This document shows, piece after piece, positions 23,456 to 38,400 of a DNA stretch of 64,000 bases. The stretch's first letter is position 1, and each line of letters begins with the position of its first letter. Source of the DNA: Phallusia mammillata. Taxonomy: Eukaryota; Chordata; Ascidiacea; Phlebobranchia; Ascidiidae. The position numbers were made by a program, and so were the translations under genes. The stretch spans positions 62,001-126,000 of the forward strand of contig QLIY01000029.1 in NCBI GenBank assembly GCA_003260075.1, in the 5' to 3' direction. The notes under the pieces are model-generated. The model was not told the origin of the DNA. It ran no database searches and saw nothing but the letters and a program-made list of their open reading frames with translations.

Positions 23456-26400
23456 TTATTCGTCATCTTCATTCTCCAGCATTTCAGTGATGAGAGGAGG
23501 CATTGCACCTGGTGCGACTTCAGCCTTTACTGAAACTACTCGGTCAGCGCCTGGGGAAACAAAAAAACGAGTCAGTCGAGTAAAAACTCCTTGGAGTGAG
23601 TTGCAGGGATATGCCTAGTTGTTGTTATGCGTGATTTGGTTTCTTTAGTTGGGGAAAATGGATCAGCTAGCAAGCCACAAGATAGAGCAGGACAATAAAA
23701 CGCCAAATGTTGAAGAAAAAAAAGATTTAAGTCAAAACACCTTTAAAAGCGAACAAAACTTTTGCGTATAATTAAAACAAAAATTGTTCAACAAATTTGT
23801 CGTTTAACTGGTGTGACTGTAAATAAAACACTAGTTGTTTTTTGCTTGTTCTAAAATTTTGCTGCCGTTTCGCCCAACAGAAAGATAAGCCTTTTTCGGA
23901 GAAACGAAGTAAAATATTTGCGAGCACACAAGCGAAAACCCTTCACACCAGTTGAAAGACAAATTTGTTAAATATGCAACCTGGTGAACGAAACGCTTTT
24001 TCGGTATATTCGACAAACATTGTACTCGTTTACACGTGTAAAGTCGAAAATACAAAATCACAACCTTATCTACGAGGTATTAGGCTTAACATGGAACATT
24101 AAATTATGTTTTTATCTGGCGTCTTAAAAAAATCCTGGAATATATATCACAAAGCAATGTTTTCCCGCATAAGATGATCGACCAACAAGCTTTGTGACCC
24201 ATAGCCGTGGTTATGGAGTAAAGAATATCAAGATTAAGATACACAGAGAGATAGGAAAGGCGATTTGGAAATGATCGCTGTTATGCGTCGACATCGCTTA
24301 ACTGCAATACCTTATCTCCTATCACGGTCATCTAAGTTATGCGGGAAAAATCGAGCCCTACAGGTTATAACAGGTTATACAGAGGACATGACCTTGAACT
24401 AGAAAGGTCTTCAGTAGCACGATATAAAATTTTAGAGGTTTATGTAATAGGTTGGGCTCTTAATGGAATTTTGAAATCCAAATTTGGTTTGATTTAATAA
24501 CATTTTTTAAATGGACTAAATTTTAAGGCCCCAGTAAAATCTATACTTTTCAACAAGAGGATAGAAAAAAGAAAAACATGTGGCATTATTGCGTTAATAA
24601 AACAAGGGGTTTAATATATTTTGCCAGGAGGTAAAAGAAAGAGATCATTGAAAGAAACCTTAGTAAAATTTTAGGCTGAATTTAAGTCACAAAAATATCA
24701 AAAGTCCGAAGAAAATTAATCATTTGCACATAATTGATCACATATACAGTATTTCTATTAATTTCCTTTGACCATATTCTACACATTCATGAACATTTAA
24801 GAAAATACAAGCTGAATCCCAGGTTAGGCAGTATCGGATATAAAGCTAGTTAAAAAATATACAAAATATTCACCTCTCATGCTAATGCTTCTTAGATCCG
24901 AAATCTTCATGATAAGTTTTGGAAAAAGTTGAGGGGAATCTGGTCGGCGTTTGCGGGTGTAAAACTTCAGACCCTCCAGCAAAGTTTCTTGTAGTTGTTC
25001 GACCTTGTCCGGCTCTTCAAGATCAGGACGATCTATATACATTGCAATATTAGATACCTGGATGGGAAAACTGTAATAACTCAAACGTGGTCGCGCATGG
25101 CAAAGCTATTATAGGAACAAAACGCAATAAAAAATCGGTCAACCTTCGTAAAAACTAGACAAGAAACTAGCTTGGCTAAAAAATTGGTAAAGAACATTTT
25201 TTTCTGATTGTTGAACCATCTACTAAATTTTCACCTAATACCAGTTAGTTGGTAGTTTTGTTTCAGTTTTTTGTTCGACTTTTTAACACCGAATTCCCAA
25301 CTTTGTAGGTTAGTGAAAAGGCGTGATTAGTGTTTTTTTGTCTACAAATTAAACCACCCCTTTGATTTGAAATTTAGCATAATATACTTCTGTCTTTGCA
25401 CCTTGCACAAAGCACAATACATAAGTCCCAACGTAAAATATGCGAACCCGTATGTATTTTGTGTAGTAGGAACATGCCAGCCTGTTACGACATGTTTAGC
25501 CCCAAATGCTCTGATCAGGCATCACACGACAGCTGCTACACAGTGTAGCGACAACCTAGCGATGACGACTAGATACAACCACTTTGCAGTTCCCTATCTT
25601 TCACCACAACAACCACAAAGATGCCAATCGCATTTGGGCCTGCTCTTATCTAGGAGCCGACTTTGACCTCGTCATCGCAATGCAAGACTAATCGGTAGAT
25701 TTTGGCCATAACTGCTAAATGGGGTATAGTTGTTAAACACATAACCCTTAATTGTGTTTTTTTAAATTTAGATTTGATATAGAAATGAACGTTTTGAGTG
25801 GAGTGCTTTCAGATGTGCCACAATTATAAACATGAATTTGATCAACCGGACTAAGAGAACAAAGAAAAACTAAATTGTAGGACAGCGCACCAAAGTAACA
25901 CGTTTCTTATAGTTGTTAATTCATCCACAATGGCTCTTGGTTAAACAAGAATGTTTTTGCATCTTTGAAAATTTTGTTTGGGATTGTTAAAAATATGTCC
26001 TCTTTGCGGACTAACCTGGGCAAATGAGACAGATTGCGCTGAGAAGACCAATTTCAGTTGGGTCAGCTTCCAGTGGATGCAAAGACTGGGCAAACGAAAA
26101 TACCTGTAAAGAATACACAACAAAAATGTCAACTCCATACTTCTCAAGATACAAAAATATTTAACCGCAGAAAACAAGACATAAATACAGAAACAATGTC
26201 ATGCAAAAACATGAACTACAGTAAACCACGGATCTTCGCCCAATTCGGACAAAATTTGAGGTACAAATGATTTATAATGTGGTAAGACTTGAACTAATCG
26301 CTATCGGCTAATCCGAATCTTCGACTAATCCGGACAATATTTTTGGTCCAAACGAGTCCGGATTAACCGAGATTTGCTGTATATCTTAAAGGTATTTTAT

Positions 26401-29400
26401 TGTTAATGAGGAGCTTTTAGCCAAAGTCTTACCTGATCTGTGATCGGACCAAAAGCAGCAAATTTCAACTGATTGCGCGTCAGCACTAAACCATCGGAAA
26501 AGGTCATCGAGTCATTGTCAGGCGAAAAACGTGAGCAAATCCGAAGAAACTAAATAAAATGCATTTTCAAATAAATTTAAATCGTGTTTGAAATGAATTT
26601 AAACTAGAGATGTACCGAATATTCGGTTTGCCAAATTTATTCGGCCGAATCGATCATTTTTGCAAAGATTCGGTTTCGGCCGAATAATTTGTTGCGATTC
26701 GGCCGAAACCGAATCTTTTACGAACACAAATTTAAAGCGTTAAACGTGTCTTTTCTGCTTATTAAGGTCCATGCAATCTTTCAAAAGCCCAAACATAACG
26801 AAAATTGCGTCAATGTTTATCTTTTTCAACACATTATCGTTTTTCCCACGGTAGTCAAAAAAATTAGTAATTCATTGGCAGGTTGCCAATCATGCTTAAG
26901 GCAATTTTAAACCCCACAGAACTGAAATAAGGACGAAACACAACTATTTTGCACTGGCTGCCTGGTAGATAAACATTTTTTCACGTCAAACGCGTAGCGT
27001 ACGACTTCGCGTGACGTCATAAATGATTCGGTTGATTCGGCCGAATTTATTCGGCAAAACCGCCGAATATTCGGTTTCGGCCGAATGAAAATTTAGCCGA
27101 TTCGGTACATCACTAATTTAAACCCATTATTAAACTTTTGTTGTTGTAGCAATAAAATCAAAAATGCCTTTTAAATTGCATTAGTTTCACTCTAATTCCG
27201 ATATTTTCATTCTGGGGTTGAAAAACAATTAAACAGAATTGCGAAACTGCTTGTAATTGATAGTACACGGAGCTAAAAGTTCATTTTGCAGAACTGAAAC
27301 CAAACTTAGGTCGCCCTATAGCTCACCCTTAAAAATTTAGATACAGGGATATATATAGATAAGTACAGGTGAACAATAACAGGGTTCCCGCGGAATTTTC
27401 GTTTATAAATTCCATGACTTTTCAAGAAAACAAAAACAAATTTCCATAACCTTAATCGAAAAAAATCGATCAATTTCCATAGTAAAACTAGAAAAGAGGC
27501 TTTGGTATATGTAGCCAATTTACCACACTTGCAACGAATATACAAAGTTACGTAATTTGATATTTCTATCTCTATCTGGCATTTTCAGGGTAAAACAGGC
27601 GCCTAATTCCATACTTTTTCAAGGACTTTTGCAAAAGTTGGCTTTTTTCAAACTTTTCATGGCCTTAAAAATAAAAATTCCATAACCTTTCCAGGTTTTC
27701 CATGCCCGCCCTGCAATAAGCTTTAAGGTTAATGACCTTTTAAAATTATAAAACATGTTGGATTTTTGTAAAATACTTACCAAAACTTCGAGGCAGGCGC
27801 ATTTCAGCAGCGTTATCTGGTCAGCTATAGTGAAGTCCTGAAATCCTGGAATTCCTTTGGCAAACTCCACAATTTTCACAATTGACTTTGTTGAAAGCTC
27901 AGCGAATTTTTCCCATAATCGACCATCAGTGCCCTTGGATTTGATTGCTTCGACAGATGGTGGTTGGTTCTGTTGTCGTTGATTCGGGGTAAGGGGTGTA
28001 GGGGTACATTGTGTTGTGGGTAAAAATGTTTTGGGGTAAAGCGCGATTTCGTACCAAGCGGGAAATTGGAGGAAAATAACAAAGAAACAATTATAAGCTA
28101 AGTGCAACTGATTGCGTGGACTCAAAGCAATTAAGCACATAAACGTTATACAACAAGTTAATGCAAGTTTTCAAATGATTTCCAATTTCAAGGTTTATAG
28201 CTTCAATTTGACCAATCACTATGAGCCAAAAAAAAACATTTTTTAAATGATGATTTTATCGAACAAGACTCTACTCAAAATTGTGTTCAAAAGATTTGGC
28301 GCTGTGATTGATCAAAACTTGCTATACCTTCAAATAGATTACCATTTGAAAATTGCATCCTTGTAAAATCACTACTCTGAACAATAACTTCAATTTGCGG
28401 CATAATTGCCTACTTCTAAAGGCTAAATATCAGAATTAATAGTTAGTAGCAGCGTTTAGTGTATTTGTATTTGCAATTGTTTGTATAATTATGGATTTCA
28501 ACTACCAAGCTCTAGCAAGAGCCATTTGTTGGGCAGAATTGTTTTAAAACACGTGCAAATTGTAAATTACTTAAGTACATACGACATATTAGAACACTTT
28601 GGTAACAAATATTATGTCAGAATTAAACTATAGAAGCTTTCATGCAAGAAATTCCAGTGGTCAGTGCAAAGTCAATTAAGTCTCATGCACTTTTCACATC
28701 CGTTAGTTTTCTTACCATTTTGCGATTCTACAGTACGGTAGATGTAATTGGTTGGTTTTAAGCCAATTAAAAAAGCCATACGGGTCATAAGATTAGCGCC
28801 ATGCACAAAGGTAAAAAGGTTCGAGTAAGAGAAAGGAACAGATTTGTTAGCCTTGTTAGATGGAAATCGCATTTTTTTGTTAAAAGTGTTTATGAAAAAG
28901 CCGATTTTCCCTGTTTTGTTACTTTTTTTGTTTTATGTTTAGTAACATTCTTGGTTACGGTAAGCATAGATTTTTGCTAGTCAGCAAGTAATGGTGGTTC
29001 GTTAAATTAGTTAAGTTACCCTAATGCTGGAGACCATAAACTGTAACTCTCAAACCATGACGTTACAATCAGAAACCATGACGTCACAATCAGAAACCAT
29101 GACGTCACAAAGTATGTAGTACACCAGAGGTCGCACTTACCACTTTGTATTGGCTCAGCGAGCTTGTGTTTGGAAAAGTGTCCACGTGGGATTTCGCAAC
29201 AGTGATCACCACATTTTCAATCTCGGGTGGGCACGTCACTTCCTCCGGTGACGTAGGACTTCCGTTCTCACTTCCGTTCCGCATGTCTTTTTCCTTTCCT
29301 CGCTTCTTGTTGCGATCGTTTCTTACAGCTAGAGGGAGCAACAACGTAAATGTCAGAATTGTGAAAATTCCATAAGTTCAAAGGGACATTCAGTTTTAGT

Positions 29401-32400
29401 TTGTTCTCTCGTTTACGATTTTGTAAACCAACTTTATTACCAAGATTCTTTACAATTCGACATAACTAAAAAATTTCTGATTACAATTCGACATAACTAA
29501 ACAATTTCTGATTGATGTTTAAACATGTCAAATTCACACCGGTTAAGAACTCATTGCCCTAAAGGTGTACGACGTATTTCAATCACACAATACTAATGAT
29601 AAACCTTCGCAAATTTTAGCACGATTTTGATAAAACTAGCAGTTGGTCACATGCTGAGCATATGTGATTTGATGAAGGCGGACGCATGTGGCATTCAAAC
29701 GAAGGTCAGAAGCGATTATTTTCTGTGCCGGCGATTGGACTGGTGCGGTTCAAAGTTGCTCTCTGCTTCCTGCTTATCGTTGGCGAGTTGAATTGCTTCC
29801 GTCGTTCTCAGACCGGCATAGGGCAACACAAGAGTCGTGGTAACCAGCAGAGCGAAACGGTTCTGTTTTGTGGCGAATTTAACGAGCCAAAGTTGGGCTT
29901 TAGATTTTTTTTGGTTAAATTATCAAGCGCATGTAATAAAATAACTTGGTATATAGATAGGCATTTAACGCTGAATATCAGCATTGACATTTTTGATTTA
30001 ATCTGCAAATAAATATTAATCAATTTATTTGTCTTAACAATGATGTTACAAGCCAAAGTTTTGTTTGGATTTTTTTTGGGATAAATTTAAGTGTATGTTT
30101 TAAATGACTTGCTATTTAGGGATAAGCATTATATGCTGAAAAGGATCAGTTTGACAATTTTGGTTTAGTCTACAAATCAATATTAATCAATTTATTCATT
30201 GTAACAAATGGTGCACGGTAAAATAAATAATTGATTTTCGTGCATATGGTTTTATGCCAAACAAAATCATTCTTTCCAAAAACAAATTATAACCGTTTTT
30301 TTTCTTGTTCATTACGGACCAATAAGGAAAAACGAACATAATGTATGGAAACGCAAAACCACAACTGCAGCAGTAAATGACATTTGCAATGCGGTTTTCC
30401 TGTAGGGACTTACATTCACGAAGCATTCCAGCATTAATGCATTTCTGGAATCGACAGAACTGACACCTGCTTCGTGTAGACTTGTTGATCTCACAGTTCT
30501 TTGTTCGATGACAGGTGTACTGCATGTTCTTTTGAACACTGCGCCGAAAGAAACCCTAAAAAGAGACAAAGACGATTAGAAATACAGATTTAAAAGTTCA
30601 TTATTCATTTGCAATAAGTGTGATAGCGTTATTAGAAGTATATCGCTTTTAAAACATGGGTGTCATATTCTTCAAACAAATTTGTTTCTGCTATTGATAT
30701 ATTTGACCCCTATTTAAGAGTGGTAGTCACAGATAAAAGAAACACAAAAATGTCTTTGGTTGCGTATACGTTACGCTAATAGTTCGTTTCACCTTCAAAC
30801 AAAAGTCTAACAAAATATGCGATTGAAAGTTTCGTGTCAGCAATGGCACGTTTTGATTTGTTCGTCAGCTCTCACAAAAATTTGCATTTAACCAGTCAGT
30901 GGGCGTATTTCGCGCTAAACACACATGGCGTTACATTACAGGCCGGGAGTTGGACCGTGTAGAACCAAGTCAATGCACCAGAAGCTAAAAATAAAAAGGT
31001 CCGGTTGCCGTCAGACATGTTTCCAACTACGATTCGGCCCGCCAGACACTAATTGGCTACTGTAAGCCAAATTTGGTGACTGGTAAAAGTTTCCATTTGA
31101 GTGAGCATACTGGTTTTTCAAGCAGTTACGTTGCCTGACCAAGCCTTAAAATTGTATCCGATTTGGACGACTTTTGACAAAAATGTCGGCCATCTTGTTT
31201 TTGGCGACATTTCATACCAAAACCAGGCAAAGTCCCGAATAGTTTCCATGGTTGGCACATATGTTATGAACCGATGTTATTTTTACACGCAATGCCGCCA
31301 AACATGTTGTATTGGTTCCAGGGCTTACTGGAAGTCGCAGATTTCCGCTTTCTCTTCTGAGAACTTTTAATAAAGTATCTATTTATGTTGGCCAAGATTA
31401 CTTTGTCTAAAACACAAAGATCGTGATACCAGAAAAAAATCAGGTGGCTTGAAAAACAGTTTTGACTCAATTTAAGCGTGCAGTCATCAATCCAAATGCA
31501 CTAAAGGGACATGGTGTGATCAGCATAAAAAGTGACAGCGCTAACAATATCATGAAATAATACGTCCCTGCTTTGCGCATTGCACGATAGAGTTGAAACG
31601 AGGATAAACGAGCAGGGTTAAATGAATTCGCGATGACTTTGCAAATAAAGCACATGTCTGGTCTTATTACTGGTTTCGACACCCTCGCTGTTTATATTGT
31701 GCAAGAGATAATGTCATTAATTTGAAAAAAGGAGTATGGCAAATAAAAAGTATTGTTGTGTTTCTGTTAAAATTGGTCATCGATACCAACGGTTTTAAAA
31801 AAGCAGACCAAATATGGATGAAAGGAACGGTGCATGTTTGTGTGACGTCAGATCACTCAACTTGGCCTGTGTCACGTGACAAACTGTGGTCGCCGACGCT
31901 TTGGGAAACTGCCTTTGCGGAATGTTGATCAGAGGCCAGAAAAAAAAAACATTCCAAAAACGGTTGAGGTTTAGGTAATATGGCACTTCATAAATGGTTA
32001 GCTGACAAGATTACAACCACCTTCAGTAGTAAGAATTAACTATTTTAACGTTTTGGGCAAAACATCAATTATTTGATTTTTTTCATGCTTTTAATGTTAA
32101 TACAAGCTGAAAACCATTTGTTATAAATGGGAATTTAAGGTAAAATCGGATTGAGATTATTTACATAAACTGCCAACCTAACATACTGTAAATAGATGGA
32201 TATTGAACGTTTATCAATGACATTAACTTTTTGAGGTATAATCGTACTGTAAATCTTTATACGAACTGGCAGCCTAAAGTGATTTCCCAAGCTTCACAAC
32301 AAAGGCAGCCAAACACGTCAACAGGGCCCCCAACGCAAACGGTAACCTGATCTCAGCCGGTTTTCGTTCCACTGGAGTCAGACTCATAATAAGGACGCGG

Positions 32401-35400
32401 TTGTTGTTGCAACGGTACGCATCAGTAATACCAAGGCACGTGAAAAAAGTACACCAATGGGTCTTGGGTAGCTGCTGGTAGAATGGACCAAGTCATCAAA
32501 AGACTCTGGCGCTCTGTGGTCGAGTAAAACAACTTGGACACGCATGGTAGAGTGACTAGAGGTGGTTTTAGCTGACAGGTGACAGTTAGTCCGCCTTTTC
32601 TCAAGCTGTAAATGTGTGTCAGTGGGATTTTGAAGGGCTTTTATGACACATTTTTGGCCGCAACATCTTAAGGGATATTTTTGATTCTTTTTAATTTGTG
32701 TCGTTTTGACGGTCCAAAACATCTTTTTAGGGCACAATTTAAACATTGTAAGGGGTTTACTTTTAACAGCATATAGGGGTTTAATGACATAACAAACATT
32801 ACATTCGAATCCCCATAACGTACGGTAATATTGTTTTCACCACATTTTATCTATTTCCACCACATTTGTCCCATTTTATCAAAACTATATTTTTAGGCGG
32901 TTATACTTACTTTGGTTTTGAACCATTATGAACTACATGTAAATTTTCTTAGCGCCACACGAAATAAACCTTATAACCAAGTTTCCCATACTCAGACATG
33001 ACAAGCTCTGTACACTAAAAAACAACACGTTGTGCGCGACACGCGGCAAAGATCCAGCGGTCATTCACCCTTAAGGGTCCGGAATTAGGGTTGGCGAGGA
33101 TAAAAGTAACTGACCGCTTCAAGGCGCCACCACTATGAAGTCATCGCGACTTAACACGTCAATAGAAACACTTTACACGACGAGTGATTTGTTTTTGTGC
33201 ATCGACAATTCAAGTACAGGTCACCAAGTTACGCAAGGTTAGACTGAACCTGTATACGGCATAAATGCACATCCCGTGTGTGGGTTTGTTTAGAAGCATA
33301 AACAACGGATGTTTACTCATTATGTTACATTAGCACATTGTGCTTGGGTTTTAACATGAAATCTATGATAAGTTGAGGTTAAAGCGAAGTGCAGCATTAA
33401 TGCACTTAAAATATGGCTTCCAACGAGCTTGGCAACAGGGTTTTTGCAGTGCAGCATGGAAACAACTTATAGAGGCCTGTTTAAACTAGAAGGGTGGCTT
33501 AGCACATATTCAATGCGGAAAAACGGGCACTGCAATCGTCACAATACAGTTTATTACGTCATAAACAGTTAGCTCCGTTCAGCTAAACTTATGCACAAGT
33601 TAGAAATTGTTAATCAGAGCACTTCAGGCGACTTTAAATGGTATATATATGATACAAACCTTATTCTTTACATCAGTTGTTTTAAAACAAAACAACAAGC
33701 AAGCAATTGGCGGCCGTTGGTGAAATACCATGCGGCCCGATAAGATTATAAACTACAAGCTATAAAATTAGATTCACCCCAGATATTGTTTAAAGTATGT
33801 CCTATTTAACGTTTTAAAAAACTGACCCATTTTAGGGGGCTAGTAGAGCAACTAATTGGGTTCGACACACAAACTAAAAAATATGTAAAAACCACAATGA
33901 CTCAATCAATAGTACTGCAAAATTTCAGCCTAATCTGCCAATGTTTAAAATTTCAACCACTAGAGGTGTTTTAAGCAACAACCGTTAATGTTTCTGACGT
34001 CATACGGACATATAAATGGCATACTATACAAGAAATCCAAATTTCAGCCAATTCTGACACTGTTTAAAAACTCACCCATTTTAGGGGCTTACGGGGTAAA
34101 TAACGGGGTTATCAACAAAACAAAGTGGGATGCACATCTACATAACTACATCTACCATTTGTGTAAATTTCAGCCAAAGCCATCAAACATTTGACGGAAA
34201 AACGAGTCGGACAAACTTCGGGGAAAAAATACCCATTTTAGGGGGCTAGCGGGGTAAATACTGGGGTTATCAACAAAAACAAAGTGGGATGCACATCTAC
34301 ATAACTACATCTACCATCTGTGTAAATTTCATCCAAATCCATCAAGGATTTGATGGAAAAACGAGTCGGACAAACTTTGGGTAGAAGAAAAAATAAGAAA
34401 AAAACAAAAACATTTTGAGTAAAATCAATATGTGTCCCCTTCACTGAAGGGGACACATAAATATTGGTAGCGCGCTGTTTTTCTATAGATTGATTAACCA
34501 ATTAAGATGCAGATTTTTTTACATGTTGCGGACCCATTTATAAAATAAATTTGCGGAAAAGTTTATTACTGTGATATTTCTAGGTCTACCATGGAGATAC
34601 CTCAAAGGCCCATTGGGAATTTTAAATACCAGACATAAACTGTACTTTAGTACCAAAGGCATTGATTTAGTATTTGTAAGCGCTTTAAAGCTCACAGAAT
34701 GCAGCTAACAAAAAGACGTTGACACAACTATCGACAGCTTGTCAAAACTGAGTGACACACATGTCCGATCGTTTTGGCGGCGACCCGCACAAACCGACAG
34801 AGCTGTCAAGACAAGTGGCGATCGATCATTGGCATCAAGGGTGGCGACGGTCTTCTTTATTTCCCCCGCCTTCAAATCGAGGTCATTAAAATCGGTTTTG
34901 CGAAATTGCTTGCAGGTTGAAGTTGCTTTCTTCCAAGTTTTGGTTTTATCGATTAAACTAACAAATGTAATTCGGAATCGTTACCACTAATTTTACAGAA
35001 TGTACCGTTTCTTTAACAAGAGAATTTTGCTGTATAAATTCGATTTTTGAACACTATATACGGATCTGTTCAGAAGTTTAATGATGAAAATAACGGCCCA
35101 AATAAACGTAAAAAGCGTCATGCTTTATTTTTCATACGTTTCGGCAAATGCCCATGCCATCAACAGTGATATGAAGACCACATCAGTTACACCCGTTTAT
35201 ATCCATTTGAGTCACGTGAAATAAAGTGAAATATATTTCGATTTTATATGTGGACAATGCATATAAAGTACAAGGCTATCATTATCAATGAACGTTACCA
35301 CTGACTTTTAGTAACGTTTGCTTAACGAAACAATTGTATGCGAATAAGGTTGGTTAGTCATTCTGTTTCGCCAATTCCTCTGGGACCGACCGTACAACAT

Positions 35401-38400
35401 TAGCTCACATTAGGACGTCACATTACGTACTTCGACCATTATGAACTACTGGTTGATCAAATAAAAATAAGTCAATTTATTTGTGGAAAAATATAATCCT
35501 GTGGCAAGAATAGTTGCAGGGGGACTGATTTATTTCCATTTTAGATACATGTTTAGGTACCAACTTAACGGTTTTGAAGATACTTTCGAGAAACAAACAA
35601 GCCAATACATATTTGTATGGAACATGACGTTTCGACAGCAACAGTTCATTTGAGAATGACACAAGTTGCTGACGAAACGTAATGTTCCATTGAAAAATAA
35701 TGACTTGTTTGTTCCTCATTAGATTAGATGCTTGTTGACTGCTTTGAAATGTGTTTACTTTTGCGACCATACCAGGTAAAACAAAACTTTGCCACTGCTT
35801 TGTCAGAAATGAATTCGGTGTGAAAGGAGTCATTTCAGTGAAGTCTCATTTCTCATGCGCTATTTATGGGTGCGGAAACCACAGGCAAGTCAACAATTCT
35901 ACGCCCATTAAACAGATCAGCGACGTTATGCCCCCTGGGTGGAGTTTCCAGCACATCACAGCAGGTTCCCAAACATCAAGTCATATTCAAAAGTGGGTTG
36001 CACTCTGGGTTTCATTGTTGGAACGATTAACGTCGTACCCCGCTAACAATGATGACAGGAGACGTCAACCGCTTTTAGTCTTTTGTTCCAGTCGTGATTG
36101 CGGCTTGGCTTTGATTGTGTTTTGTCAAGCCGCAATATTAAAATTGATTAGGAGACTGTTTGTGTTCTAAACGCAATTAACTGCAGCGAACTCACTAAAA
36201 TACGACCGCTTAGTTGAATTGTCAAACAACGGAATGGTGATTTTTTAATTTCCTTTTGAGCTTTAATTTGATATCTAGGAACAAATTTGAAAGACCTAGA
36301 TAAAAACTAGACAACTTCTGCTTAGTGAACACGATTTAGTACAAATATTTTACCATGATTTCGGGTAGAAAATATTTGTAACAAAATGTGTTCACTATAT
36401 GCAAGTTTTTTTGACTGTTACGTTTTTGTTAAGGTCAATTGCATGCGTTTTATGCGCCCAAATAAAAAGTCCTACTGCAAATGGAAATGTAACATTTACC
36501 ACAAAAGCAGTCTGCTAAAACGTGCAGCGTTCACGTCATATGCAAATGTTCATCACGATTGGGAACGACGGCTGGGGATAAGTACACACGAAAACTGATG
36601 TAAACACGAATTCCCAAGACCTCTGCCATGTCTTACAAACAAAATTCATGTCATGTCAAGCAGTGGTGTCTATTTTGTATCAGTGTTCAAAACACATTGC
36701 AGGATATTTTGTATTAATGTGAAATTGTCTTTGTTAGACATTAGTGTTTGTGGACTGGGTTTGAATGGTGATGTGGTATCTTGCAATTAGGAATATTTTC
36801 TCACTTTTAAAATTGTTTGTGAGTTGATATCACACATGCCGTTCTATTTTAGAACTTATTTGCATACTGTTGTCTATGTTTACGATGGGTACATATCTAA
36901 AAACAGCTGAGGTTGGACTACTGTCTTCCCTGGCATTTTGCAACAAAATATTAGTACTTTTAACAAAGCGTAGTTTAGGTAAACTACTAACGAACTAAAA
37001 CCCGCTTGCTTGACATCAATTTTACTTCAAGACCAACGCAGCCCTGTTCTATCACTATGTTTTACCTTGCAGCCTTCGCAGGAAGCAACGCCGTAATGAT
37101 ATCCAGATGACTTGTCGCCACAAACGAAGCATGGTTTGTAGGTGCGAGGAGGTGGTGGTGGAGAAGGTGGACAAGACTGGCCCACGTGGCTTAGACCTTC
37201 GGATTCGGAACCTGAATAGCTGCTCCCAGTTGAAGACAAGCCCACACTGTCTGGTGATGCTGAAAAAAAAATACAATAAATTTAATTTTATGAATAAAAT
37301 TCTTGGGGATTAAAAGTGAAAGCCAATAGACAGTGTGGTTGGAAATTCCAATACATCCAACCGACAGGGTTGAATAACGACTAAGTTATGTTTGATTTGT
37401 TTAAGACTTTGATGTAACGTTTACACAAGCTTTCCTTAAGATACTGAAAATAGTAGACACTCAAGTTCACAACGCCACAGGAAGTTTTTAGATTCAAACG
37501 GTTCGAGTATAATCTTTCTTTTAACTCAAAAGAATGCACCAGTATATGACGACTATTCTATCGATTGTGAATGAAACGCACAAATAAAGTGGAAAAACGC
37601 ACAGTGAAGTGATTTTGAGAGGTATTTCGTCCGGTAAGGTGCGACATAGGCCGCTTGAAGTGGTGAGGGCCGTTGTTTCAAACAGCGTGGCGTACCAACG
37701 AGCAGAGATTATTGATGGACACATAAGGTTTGATAACTACCAACACTCTTGCAACTGATTTCAGCTTGAAAGGTGGAAGAGCTCATCAACTGTCAGTTGT
37801 AAAGGCAAGGCTAAAACATTCGTTCCCCACCCATAACCACATCAAGGAACCTTTTACAGAAGCTTGCAGAAAGAACGTTTCCCATTTGTCACAGACTACT
37901 GGGTAATTCACTGATGTTGCATTTTAATTTAACAAGATTGCAAGTTACACATCGACTAAGAACACTGTCACCGGTTCTATATGTGTTTATGTTGTTAATT
38001 CGTCCTAGAATGTTATGTTTTTACATTTCTACTTGCATTTTTTTTTGAAAACGTGGTGAACATGGGCATTCTCAATCACTTATATCAGTTTGTTTGCACA
38101 AAACAACGCATAAAAGTGTGTTCGTTGAGAGTAGAGTGTTGGAGTGGACGGAGACACTAAAGGCAACATGCTTCTCAACTGATCAAGTGTCACTCAAACG
38201 ACAAAGCGGTAAAGTGGTAGAGTTGTGGACATTTTGCGTTGTGCGTCACTGGCACTGCTCTTACAGTCACGAGGAATTCAAAATGTGCCTTTGCTTCCAT
38301 ACACTACAAGAGAAAAGCGGGTTCTAATACTAAGTGCGATCTGCAACTAATTAAATGACAAACATGGAAGAGGTAATGGCTGTGTGGTCTGCGAACAGGT

